Positions 12,220 through 20,946 of a DNA stretch of 64,000 nt are shown here, in pieces. The stretch's first letter is position 1; each line of letters opens with the position of its first letter. The stretch comes from Lindgomyces ingoldianus (taxonomy: Eukaryota; Ascomycota; Dothideomycetes; Pleosporales; Lindgomycetaceae). Under the pieces are notes generated by a model. The model was not told the DNA's origin. It saw nothing but the letters and a program-made list of their open reading frames with translations, and did no database searches. The DNA lies in contig NW_022985179.1 of NCBI RefSeq assembly GCF_010093535.1, forward strand, positions 1,188,022 to 1,252,021. Direction: 5' to 3'. Position numbers and translations under genes: made by a program.

Positions 12220-12439
12220 TAGCTGTTTTTAGCCTAACTAGCTATTAACGCTACTAAATTATTAGTAATAAAAAACACCTTATAAAGCTAATTTTAGCTA
12301 TAAACTATGTTATACCTTAGAAGAAACATAACTCTATAATCTAGTTAAAGCTGTTAGTAGAATAAACTAATTAAAAAAACTGCATTAGAAGGTAGTAGAA
12401 AAAGCCTAGAAAATAAAAGAATACATAAAAAAGTAATTA

Positions 12440-13510
12440 ACATACTTTACAGGCAAGTTGCTCACACACCTGAGTTGCTTACTTTTGCTAAGACCCTACT
12501 AAACTACCTTTTCTACACTAATGCATTCCTTATAACACTACTTAGACGCGCTAAAAGAATGTTAGATATAGCTTACACTTTAAGCTTTTAAACAAGACAT
12601 AAAACTCTTAAAGAAATGTGCTATAGCTGTATATAGAGTTTTATAAAAAATAATAAATAACTATAGCGCTAAATAACCTTTATAAGCTAATTCTACAGCT
12701 AAATTATAAAGGCTAGGTAATAAAAAAAAGTAGGTAATTATTAAGACTATACTTAAGCTATATGCGCAAGGAATTTCCTCTTAGATAGCATTTATAGCTA
12801 ATATAGCTAATTCTTTGCGCGCTAAGCGTAATCTAGGCTATATTTACATAAACTAGCCTAGTATGTTTATAAAGCGTTATTTAAAGCTTAAAGTAAAGTT
12901 TTAAGCGTAAGTATAGTTAAGAAATATTTAGCTAATTATAAACTTTATTTTGCTAAAGTTATATGTGTTATTATCCTAGATGCTATACTTAGCTTTAATA
13001 TTCTCTATAAGGCTAAACCTGCTCTAAATTACACTAGAACTTTTATAAAAAGCTCTTTTATAGTTATACTTATACTTAAACATTACCTTAAGCTTTAAAT
13101 AACACTTTATAAACATACTAGGCTAGTTTATGCAAACATAGCCTAGATTACACTTAGCGCGCAAAAAATTAGCTATATTAGCTATAAATACTATCTAAAG
13201 AGAAATTCTTTGTGTATATAGCTTAAGTATAGTCTTAATAATTACCTACTTTTTTTTATTACCTAGCCTTTATAATTTAGCTGTAGAATTAGCTTGTAAA
13301 GGTTATCTAGTGCTATAGTTATTTTTTATTTTTTATAAGACTTTATATATAGCTATAGCATATTTTTTTAAGAGTTTTATGTCTTGTTTAAAAGCTTAGA
13401 GCGTCTAAGTAGTGTTGTGGGGAATGCATTAGTGTAGAAAGAGTAGTTTAGTAGGGTCTTAGCAAAAGTAAGCAACTTAGGTGTGTAAGCAACTTGCCTG
13501 TGAAGTACGT
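12440..13510 (-). mobile_element. Palindromic Fot1/pogo derivative (copy 1)
   Basis: A 1071-bp element is flanked by TA (12438-12439, 13511-13512). The TIRs start ACATACTTTACAGGC (left) and, reversed, ACGTACTTCACAGGC (right), both continuing with GTTGCTTACAC and TTTTGCTAAGACCCTACT. Beyond the TIRs the two halves stay complementary for nearly 480 bp: the transposase N-terminal region occurs twice, head to head, around a short loop. The loop is in the opposite orientation to that of the copies at 17105, 52509 and 54331, so this copy is inserted in reverse. It sits in the Gypsy integrase C-terminal region. Confidence 0.85.
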
Positions 13511-13864
13511 TAAAATAAACTTAATCTAAGGCTTTAAAAATCTACCTAAAAGACTATACATATCTAAATATAAAACACCTATAAACTTCTAGGCTCTTAA
13601 GAAAGCTAGCTAAAAAATAAATTAGGTCTTATAAAGTGCTATAGATATAAAGGAATAATTATACACTTAAACTTCTCTTTATAATAAAAACACACTTATA
13701 GTTTTACACTTTAAGGCTTAAAAAGGCTCTAAAGTAAATTCTACTATCTGCAGCAGAATAGAAAGACGTAGAAATAGAGTATAAAGTAGAATGTAATATA
13801 GGTAATAAGAAAAAAAACCATGAACTGTTTATTAAATAAAAAGAATAGCTTACTAGTAAATACA

Positions 13865-13932
13865 CTTAAAAACTTAATAAAAACTTCATAAAAACTTAAT
13901 AAAAACTTAATAAAAACTTAATAAAAACTTAC
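13865..13932. repeat. Short tandem repeat, AAAACTTAATA unit
   Basis: About six units of AAAACTTAATA (11 bp), one with a TTCATA variant, lie just downstream of the Gypsy chromodomain remnant. Confidence 0.85.
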
Positions 13933-13934
13933 TA

Positions 13935-14558
13935 ATTACTAAAAACAAAATCTTTATCTTATCTAAGTAAAACTAACTAGGGGAAAGCTGCCCTAAGAAG
14001 AACATGTTGCCTACTACAGACAAAGGCACTGCGCTATTATTAGATAAGAGCAATGTATACTAATAAAAGCCTAGTAATATAGGCTAAAAAGAAGAAAGAC
14101 TAGTAGCTTTTACCTTAAGTGCTTTAACTTTATTTAAAGATAAAAAGTCTTTTTCTAGATACTTTACTTTTTAATTATAAAAAAGTTTTAACTATTGCTT
14201 AAAGTAAGCTCTCTGCTCTGCAGCCTCCTTCTGCGCTTTTAAAACTTCTGCTGCTGCTGCAGCCACAGTAGCAGTAGTAATAGCAGCATAACGCTCTTTT
14301 ATCTGCTTCTTTTTCTTACAGACACTTTCTAACTTCCTTTAAACCTTTTTCTTCTTTTCTCTTAGATAATTCTAAGTAGCATTAAAAATAAAGGTGTTAC
14401 ACCAGCTACCTTTCCTTACACACTCTACGTAGTTGTTAGAAGAAAGAGTTAACATGTAAGGTAAGCCTAAAAAGTAATAAGGCCTATAGAGACACATTTT
14501 TATACAGTAAAAAAGCTTAAAATGTAAGGTAATATAACTCTAATAAACTTAGAATAAA
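13935..14558. other. Unassigned sequence with an Ala/Lys/Glu-rich minus-strand relic
   Basis: On the minus strand 14220-14340 reads as a low-complexity, helix-prone stretch (VAAAAAEVLKAQKEAAEQRA) preceded by a Lys-rich run, as in coiled-coil tails of some transposases. Stops flank it and no family was recognised. It is less AT-rich than its surroundings. It forms the left flank of the Tc1/mariner insertion at 14561. Confidence 0.4.
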
Positions 14559-14560
14559 TA

Positions 14561-15887
14561 TAGTAACAAGACAAAAGTCTGTTCCCGCAACGCGTAACTA
14601 AAAAACGTGACAAACATAACATTATCTTTCTACTATTAATTACGCAGCTACTATAAGGTCTTTTAGCAAGGAAATTTTACAGAATTATTGCTAAAATGCT
14701 AAGTTATTAGTGTAGTAGTAGGAGTTAATTATTTTAAAGTCTAAGGCTAGCGTTTCTACTGCAGAACTAGCAGATAAATTCTTCTGCACAACGCGCTGCA
14801 TTAACACTATAATTACACACTAAAAAGCAACTAGTAGCAATCTTTTACACTATTAATCTAGACACCCCTCTAAGCTATTATGTTGTACTAAGTGCCTACT
14901 ATTTTAAACAGCTTAAAAATATTCTAAAATAAAGTATAAAATGCTGCTTAAAAAGACTAGCCTTACACTATACATATCTACTAAGACTGCTTATTATATG
15001 CTTAAGAAATTTAATCTTACTAACTTTTACTATAAGTGTAGACCTAAGATTAATTACGCTACAGTAGGTAAAAGACGCGCGTAGAACAGAGCATAGTAGC
15101 GCTTTAACTAGAAGAGACAAACAATACGCTTCTTTAATAAGTGCTTTATTAAAAAAAGCTTTAGCACTAACTAAAAGTAGTGCTTTTACTATCTTATAAA
15201 AAAGTAAAAGTATAAGATAATAGAGAAGCGTTCTACAGCTTAGCAGCTTACACAGATAGCGTAGGCGTCTATCTAGATTAATTATAGACAGAGGGTACGC
15301 TAGAGCCCTTTTATAATTATAAAGAGAGACCCTACTACTCCCTACTATAGCTACTTAGCTAAGAGCTACATCTAGGCGCTTAAGAAAGGTCTTCTGTGTA
15401 ACTACTAAAGAGTAGATCTATCTTAGTAAGATAACACACATATACACACAGCAAAAGCAACACATAAATAGTTGTAAAAGTACTATATTAATGTTATTAA
15501 CTTCCCTCTTTACTTTCTAGACCTTAACCTTATTAAATATATATAGTAGGCGCTAAAAAGAAGACTTTATAAGCTACACCCTAAAATAGCTATAATAGGC
15601 GACTCTGCAGAGAAGTAGGATTAGTTCTGTACAGTATTAAAAGATGCATAGTAAAAAATACTTAATTCTCTAATTAAAAAGCTTATTTTTTAATGCTGCG
15701 CTGTCTATAGGCTTTACAATAAGCGCATAGCTACTAGACAAAGTATTAGGATAATGTAATTAAAATAAGCTATTAATTATGCTTATGCAACTATTTAGAG
15801 TAACTATATAATTAATTAAATAGAGGGGGCAGATGTTTAGTAGAGCTTGCTAAATGCTGCCTGGAACAGACTTTTGTTCTAGTACTG
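14561..15887 (+). mobile_element. Tc1/mariner element (DDE_3-type transposase), decayed
   Basis: A 1327-bp element lies between two TA dinucleotides (14559-14560, 15888-15889). Its ends are inverted: left TAGTAACAAGACAAAAGTCT, right (reversed) CAGTACTAGAACAAAAGTCT, both followed by GTTCC. The length and the CAGT-like ends fit Tc1/mariner. The plus strand carries a broken transposase: AARARLL-like and LLPTIAT (about 15300-15350), SPDLNPIE reduced to LLSRP-PY-IY (about 15520), ALKRRLYKLHP (about 15550-15585), and FCTVLKDA further on. These match the last third of IS630/Tc1 DDE_3 transposases, where a DNP(I/V)E acid precedes W--LKRR. Stops break all frames. Confidence 0.8.
15000..15780 (+). pseudogene. 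Tc1/mariner transposase pseudogene (C-terminal two thirds)
   Basis: The best-preserved run, about 15548-15660, reads ALKRRLYKLHPKIAIIGDSA, closely resembling the post-catalytic segment of fungal Tc1/mariner DDE_3 transposases. Upstream, frames shift between RARR and FCVTT-like pieces. At least ten TAG/TAA stops lie in the longest frame. No start codon can be supported. Confidence 0.7.
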
Positions 15888-15889
15888 TA

Positions 15890-16470
15890 GCAAGGCATGT
15901 TTTAAAGTTAAAAAGATAGATCTTTATAAAGCGTTTATAGAAAAGGACTTATAAGTAATAAGCGACTTCTAGCACTTACAGCAGTGTAGGAAGAACGGTA
16001 AGGACGCTGTTAAGAAAAGAAGCCTACATGTTACAGTCTATAAATAGACTAGATAGGACCTAAGCAGCAGCCCCTACTATCTAAATAAGCAGGTATAGAA
16101 CCCCTTTATGCTTAAATAAGAAGAGCTAGGGAACGCTATAGTACCTACTAGCTCTGCTCCCCTAGAACACAGAAAAAGCAAATGCGCTGTCTAATAAGAA
16201 AACACCTATAAAACTAAAAGGCTTAGCGAAGCTAAGCACAGCAGTTATGCAGCACAGCTGCAAGGCTAAGTAAAGGCTAAGCATAATAGCTAGATAGGAC
16301 AACAGCAGCACCTGTAGGCTAGATAAGGCTAAGGACTACAGGAATAATAAGTGTAGCTATGTATATAAAAACATGTTTAGTTAACCTTTAAAAAGTGTAA
16401 TTAAAGTTTAGTTTATTTTTACATAAACTAAGTAGTATTCTAGCTGTTTAATAAGCTGTAATACTAGTTG
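15890..16470. other. Unassigned degraded sequence, right flank of the Tc1/mariner element
   Basis: Plus-strand frames contain Lys/Arg/Gln-rich broken stretches near 16160-16340 (for example KRLRKLSTAV with an interruption, then QQQHL), reminiscent of a basic tail of a transposon protein. There is no open frame above 60 codons and no recognised motif. It would join to 13935-14558 once the Tc1 element is removed. Confidence 0.35.
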
Positions 16471-16968
16471 TATATTTTACACTATATATACCTCTAGTTC
16501 TATCCCTAGAACTGTTTAATCTAGCGCCTATACCGCTGTCTAAGGGCAAACCACAATTCAGCCATCCTCTACCCCTTATTCCTAGAACCAGATCAAGGGC
16601 CGTACACCCAAGGCAGGCTCCCCTTAGTGCTCCTCCGAAACCCAACCAGGCCCGTGTGCTCGACGCATCCTAAAAGGATCCCTACGAGCAAGAATTGTAA
16701 CACAGAAGCACAGGGTAAATGCGCAGCGCTGCTCTAATAAGCTAAGTTAACGCTCTACGCAGGTAAGCAGCTGCGCAGCTTACCTAGGGGGTGTGTCGCG
16801 TATACTAAGAGCCTTAGCTAGGGCTTAGAGTCTAGGGCGCGGCTTAGGATCTAGAGATAGTATGTTCTAAAGCTTAGTGTATATAAGGAGAGCCTTTAAC
16901 TCTCTTAGATAGCGGAGTTACTTCATCTAATCTTCTAAACAGCTACTGCTAGACTATTTTATCCTCCA
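16471..16968. other. GC-richer block with LTR-like features, unassigned
   Basis: This block is clearly less AT-rich than its neighbours. It holds a hairpin, GGTAAGC...GCTTACC (about 16760-16782), a purine run CTAGGGGGTG directly before TGTCGCGTATAC (about 16795), a TATA-like GTGTATATAAGGAGAGC (about 16878), and CTCCACA near 16968. This order is what a polypurine tract plus LTR would look like (16797-16968). On the other strand, GAGGTATATATAGTG near 16492 looks like a second TATA-type core. No flanking duplication was found, so neither is called an LTR. Confidence 0.4.
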
Positions 16969-17102
16969 CATCTTATCTATTAATTAGATGTACACTTATG
17001 TAATATTATATAGTTTAAAATGTATTTTATACATAGCTTTAAAGGTTACTTTTATAGCTAGAAGTAGACTCTAGCTTATTCTCTAAATAGTTAGTAATTA
17101 AG
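16969..17102 (-). repeat. Fragment of the A/B/C Copia family
   Basis: The 135 bp match 2628-2765 in Copia A with scattered transitions, sharing TTATTAATTA, TTTATA(C/T)ATAGCTTT and AATAGTTAGTAA. It is cut on the right by the palindromic Fot1 derivative at 17105. Confidence 0.65.
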
Positions 17103-17104
17103 TA

Positions 17105-18202
17105 ACGTACTTCACAGGCGAGTTGCTTACACACCTAAGTTGCTTACTTTTGCTAAGACCCTACTAAACTACTCTTCCTATACTAATGCATTCCCTACAA
17201 CTACTTAAACGCGCTAAAAGAATGTTAGATACAGCTTACACTCTAAGCTTTTAAATAAGACATAAAACTCTTAAAAAAATGTGCTATAGCTATGTATAAA
17301 GTTCTATAAAAAATAATAAATAACTATAGTGCTAGACAACCTTTACAAGCTAATTCTACAGCTAAATTATAAAGGCTAGGTAATAAAAAGAAGTAGGTAA
17401 TTATTAAGACTATACTTAAGCTATATGCGTAAAGAATTTCCTCTTAGATAGCATTTATAGCTAATATAGCTAATTCTTTACGCGCTAAGCATAATCTAGG
17501 CTATGTTTGCATAAACTAGCCTAGTATGTTTGTAAAGTGTTATTTAGAGCTTAAAGTAATATTTAAGCGTAAGTATAACTATAAAAAAGCTTTCTATAAA
17601 AGTTCTAAAGTAATTTAAGGCAGGTTTAGCCTTATAGAGAATATTAAAGCTAAGTATAGCATTTAAAATAATAACATGTATAACTTTAGAAAAATAGAGT
17701 TTATAATTAGCTAGATATCTTTTAACTATACTTACGCTTAAAACTTTACTTTAAGCTTTAAATAATACTTTACAAACATACTAGGCTAGTTTATGTAAAC
17801 ATAGCCTAGATTACGCTTAGCGCGTAAAGAATTAGCTATATTAGCTATAAATGCTATCTAAGAGGAAATTCTTTACGCATATAGCTTAAGTATAGTCTTA
17901 ATAATTACCTACTTTTTTTTATTACCTAGCCTTTATAATTTAGCTGTAGAATTAGCTTATAAAGGTTATCTAGTGCTATAGTTATTTATTATCTTTTATA
18001 AGACTTTATATATAGCTACAGCATATTTCTTTAAGAGTTTTATATTTTATTTAAAAGCTTAGAGTGTAAGCTGTATCTAATGTTCTTTTAGCGCGTCTAA
18101 GTAGTGTTATAGGGAATGCATTAGTGTAGAAAAAGTAGTTTAGTAGAGTCTTAGCAAAAGTAAGTAACTTAGGTGTGTGAGCAACTTGCCTGTAAAGTAC
18201 GT
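17105..18202 (+). mobile_element. Palindromic Fot1/pogo derivative (copy 2)
   Basis: A 1098-bp element has TA at both edges (17103-17104, 18203-18204). Left arm 17105 to about 17590 and right arm about 17716-18202 are reverse complements of each other, leaving a loop of roughly 125 bp. The left arm encodes the decayed transposase N-terminal domain (FIANIANSLRAK then LGY, about 17455-17520, resembling the CENP-B/pogo helix-turn-helix), and the loop continues with KRKYNYKKAFYKSSKVI and NMYNF, matching the RKYDYQRA and YNFDETGF blocks of Fot1-like proteins. The frame ends at the loop/right-arm junction, so no DDE core is present. Confidence 0.87.
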
Positions 18203-18400
18203 TAGTAAAAAGCAACTTTATTATAATTATACTTTACCTAGTAGTTCTAAAGGAAAACAAAAACAAATAATAAATCTAGAAGATAAAGAAGAGTTAGAAG
18301 AGTTAGAAAATAAAAGTACTACTAGTGTCTCTAGTTATAATAGTACTACTAGTAGTTATATATAGTAAAACTATAAATAAAAACTATTTAGTTTATTTTA
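18203..18400 (+). pseudogene. Short open stretch of unknown origin
   Basis: About 55 codons are open from the Fot1 edge to 18365. The product is low-complexity: Lys/Gln-rich, then EDKEELEELENK, then Ser/Thr/Tyr-rich (STTSVSSYNSTTSSY). The opening codon of the longest frame lies inside the Fot1 TIR, so the frame is an accidental fusion. It may be the end of a retrotransposon protein; no family recognised. Confidence 0.3.
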
Positions 18401-18405
18401 GTTAT

Positions 18406-18578
18406 TGTCACGGCTATGTTACAGCTATCCAACCCCTGAGTACCCTAGGCTTGGCACGGGGTATATAGGCTCCTCGGCCTCTGTACCTCTGCCTCCGACC
18501 CTAAGGTTTACTCTCGTTACCCCCTCTATCCTGCATTCCCTCTCTGTGACCTGTGTTTCCTGCTCGATACCTCTTACA
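18406..18578 (+). mobile_element. 173-bp solo-LTR-like element, unmutated copy
   Basis: The element runs TGTCACGG...CTCTTACA and is flanked by a perfect 5-bp duplication GTTAT (18401-18405 and 18579-18583). It is GC-balanced, in contrast to the AT-rich sequence on each side, and has a TATA-like GGGTATATAGGC at about 18458. TG...CA ends, 5-bp TSD and a TATA core fit a very small LTR (solo LTR or TRIM). A decayed copy is at 43121-43298, inside repeat C. No internal retrotransposon region for it occurs in the window. A 60-codon open frame across it is not considered a gene. Confidence 0.72.
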
Positions 18579-18583
18579 GTTAT

Positions 18584-18737
18584 ATAATTTATTTAGTTAT
18601 TTCCTTTATTTTAGTTATTTCTTTTACTTTAGTTATTTTTTATATTTAATTATTTAAGTTATTTAATTATTTAAGTTATTTAATTATTTAAGTTATTTAA
18701 TTATTTAAGTTATTTAATTATTTAAGTTATTTAATTA
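18584..18737. repeat. AT-rich tandem repeat, about 17-bp unit, ending at a gap
   Basis: Units of AAGTTATTTAATTATTT repeat about six times from 18650 to 18737, preceded by looser TTAGTTATTT units. The array runs into the run of Ns, so its true length is unknown. Confidence 0.88.
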
Positions 18738-18817
18738 NNNNNNNNNNNNNNNNNNNNNNNNNNNNNNNNNNNNNNNNNNNNNNNNNNNNNNNNNNNNNNN
18801 NNNNNNNNNNNNNNNNN
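18738..18817. other. Assembly gap (80 Ns)
   Basis: A run of 80 Ns follows the tandem repeat; the gap probably reflects collapse of that array. Confidence 0.99.
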
Positions 18818-19235
18818 TTTAGATTATTTAAATTATTTTACTTAGTTTACTAAGTTTATCTAAATATAGTAGTCTAAGTAAAATACAAAAAATAAAGTTA
18901 AAAGTGCTATAAATTTTAAATAGCTAATTAAGACTTATGTTATACTTTTATACTATTTTTAGTAAATAGTCATTACTAGATTACTATAGTAATTACTATA
19001 GTAAACGGCAACCCTGTAGTAAGGTAACTAAGTTGCTTTAGTTCTCTAGTAAATAAAAAGAGATATTCTCACCCTTTATATTAAAAAGAATATTAGATAT
19101 ACTACTATATCTAAGGCTGTGCTTTAAAGATAAGAATAACTATAACCTTCTAAATAGTAAATAAAGAGCAAGACTATATACCTGCTAGTAATTATTATAA
19201 TTACTAGTTTTTACTAGTTATTAAAATAGCTATTT
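18818..19235. other. AT-rich spacer, nothing recognised
   Basis: Decayed AT-rich sequence with no open frame or recognised motif. A small imperfect palindrome, TTACTATAGTAATTACTATAGTAA, lies near 18980-19005. It ends abruptly at the GC-balanced island. Confidence 0.6.
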
Positions 19236-19239
19236 ACAA

Positions 19240-20076
19240 GCGAGGAGGTGGAGAAGACGGTTTAGAATCTTAAGAAGTATGAGAATACTTTCAGCCTTGC
19301 GCTCTAAGTTGATCAGACGTAAGCCTTTACACTTATAATCATCGTGCATAGATGCAGCGTCTGACTGCTCACACAGAGTGCTTGTGGTTGATATAAGCCA
19401 GAAGCTAGACTTGACCAAACTGCCTGTCGCAACAGGCGCTTCCTTCAACTCGCACACGGAAGAACACAACGCACAATGTCTGCCAAACACCCACCAAGAT
19501 GCGGAAGATGATTACAGAATGGCCAAACAACAAGGATAGTAAACCTATCTTCTGGTTGTGCAGGATAGCTGGCACAGGGAAGTCAACAATCGCGTGGACT
19601 GTTGCCAATTGTTTGCCGAAGCCAGTCAGCTAGGAGCGAGCTTCTTCTTTAAAAAGGGCGAGGGCAAGCGTGGAAACGCCTCCCGGTTTTCCGTACCATT
19701 GCTGCTGACCTAGTCGCTCGTGAACTAGGCATGCTACCGGGCATCAGGAAAGCACTCAACGAAGATTCACCATTGTCAAAGAGGGCACTAAGGAATTAGT
19801 TTAAGAAACTTATCCTGCATCCGCTCTTAGGGGTTACAACAAACACACTTGAATATTCTTGCATGGGTTGTCGTCATCGACGCATTAGACGAATGTGAGA
19901 GGGAAGAAGACATATGAGCTATACTCCAGCATTTTACTCGGGCCAAGGACATGCAGCCCGTATCGTTGCGAGTGTTAGTGACGAGCAGGCCAGAGCTCCA
20001 TATTCGGCTTGGCTTTAAGCAGATGCCTAACGGAACATACCAAGAGCTCGTCCTTTATAAAGTCACAAGGAACACT
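19240..20076 (+). pseudogene. NACHT-domain NTPase (NLR-like) pseudogene
   Basis: In shifting plus-strand frames this encodes the start of a fungal NACHT protein, the class of STAND NTPases tied to self/non-self recognition and regulated cell death. Visible pieces: LTKLPVATGASFNSHTEEHN (about 19411-19470); EWPNNKDSKPIFW, then the Walker A motif AGTGKST (19568-19588); GASFFFKKGEG (about 19635-19667); ADLVARELGMLPGIRKAL (about 19705-19758); the Walker B-like VVIDALDECE (about 19870-19900); then LRVLVTSRPEL (about 19968-20000) ending QELVLYKV. At least three frameshifts and several stops separate them. The effector domain upstream and the WD40/ankyrin part downstream are missing. Base composition is normal, so the decay is mostly not C-to-T type. 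Confidence 0.85.
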
Positions 20077-20946
20077 AACTTAGTATGCTCCAACTAAATT
20101 GATTTTATCTCTACCTGTTGGTCTAATCAGTTCTACGCCATGCATCCTTACACAAGGTAAAACAGGCAGTTAAATCAGTCACGATTCTTCCAAATAACCA
20201 TTCCGCATACAGTCGCTTTCCTAGATAGAGTGAGTAGCTGCGACGCAAAGAGGCTGTGTAGCTTCAAAAGGATATTTTGATGATTCGGGAACGTCTCAGA
20301 TGAACGGCTCGCGGGTAGAACATCTGCTTCGGCTATGCTGCCTTAATAGAGCAGCGTACGTGCGAATGTCGATGGTCTCCTTACCGCTCCCGTCTCGTAT
20401 ACGGTTGAGATTGAGATGTGAGTTGCCACAACACTAAAGTGCAGCGGGGCATATCAGACCAATCCTAATCGATCGCTGCCTCCCAGGTCGGCTCCCGACG
20501 CCCGTTGGGACGGGAGACTGTTGATCCCGGCGCCTATCGGCACAGGGCGAAAGTATGCTTCCGTTGCCCTGCACAGCCTCTTGTATTTTTACTACCCAAG
20601 GCACTCTTGAGCCGGGGTCGAGGATCCCGTCCAAGGGCCCTTCGCTGGCTGGCGCTCCGCTCATCCCATCTGGCAACTGCAAAGGCCGTTCTACGCTTGC
20701 TGTGGGTCCGAACATAGCTCTACCCTATATACTAGCTTCTGAGTAAAATATGATTTCGCCCGTCGGATGCACATGTCGCCATTCAGCCCCAACCGTGTAC
20801 ACATCCGCAGGCTGACATCGCTCCGCTTTCTCGTACGGAGCTCAAGCCACTGTTTTGACGCCTGGCGCGTAGATCTCCTGAAACGTCCCGCCCCACACAT
20901 ATTATAATCGCCAGTGCCCCCTCAACTCATCCTAGGTCCGCATACG
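20077..20946. other. GC-balanced intergenic region upstream of the DUF3176 gene
   Basis: No recognisable protein or RNA gene. Several short frames of 60-95 codons overlap on both strands between 20430 and 20900 in the most GC-rich part; they have no recognisable motif and overlap one another. The stretch presumably includes the promoter of the gene starting at 20947; a TATA-like CCCTATATACTAG lies at about 20722. Confidence 0.5.

Larger units (their letters stand above)
10491..13870 (+). mobile_element. Ty3/Gypsy remnant: integrase and chromodomain
   Basis: Once the two Fot1 derivatives (11088-12219, 12440-13510) are removed, the plus strand reads in broken frames as a Gypsy integrase. Recognisable pieces are TIDFIPSL, VDKTTKM and HLNVKH-LL-AY-----TDRQT (about 10680-11040), then the integrase C-terminal region near 13540-13700 and a chromodomain-like EIEYKVECNI (about 13755-13790). 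Stops are TAG and TAA. The RT half is not present: repeat C copy 1 adjoins it on the left. No LTR was identified. Family-level assignment rests on the order HHCC/DDE core, then chromodomain. Confidence 0.72.

Noticed and set aside
16448..16645. A 65-codon minus-strand frame
   Set aside because: It lies in the GC-richer unassigned block, crosses a TATA-type core and has no motif.
18405..18587. A 60-codon frame
   Set aside because: It coincides with the 173-bp LTR-like element, which has TSD and TATA features and a decayed non-coding copy.
19230..19608. Minus-strand frames of 86 and 67 codons over the NACHT relic
   Set aside because: They are antisense to recognisable NACHT residues on the plus strand.
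20434..20900. Several open frames of 60-93 codons upstream of the DUF3176 gene
   Set aside because: They overlap one another on both strands in GC-richer DNA, lack any recognisable motif and are probably chance frames in an intergenic region.
20914..20946. An earlier start for the DUF3176 protein, 11 codons upstream
   Set aside because: The codon at 20914 is GTG, not ATG; the first in-frame ATG is at 20947.
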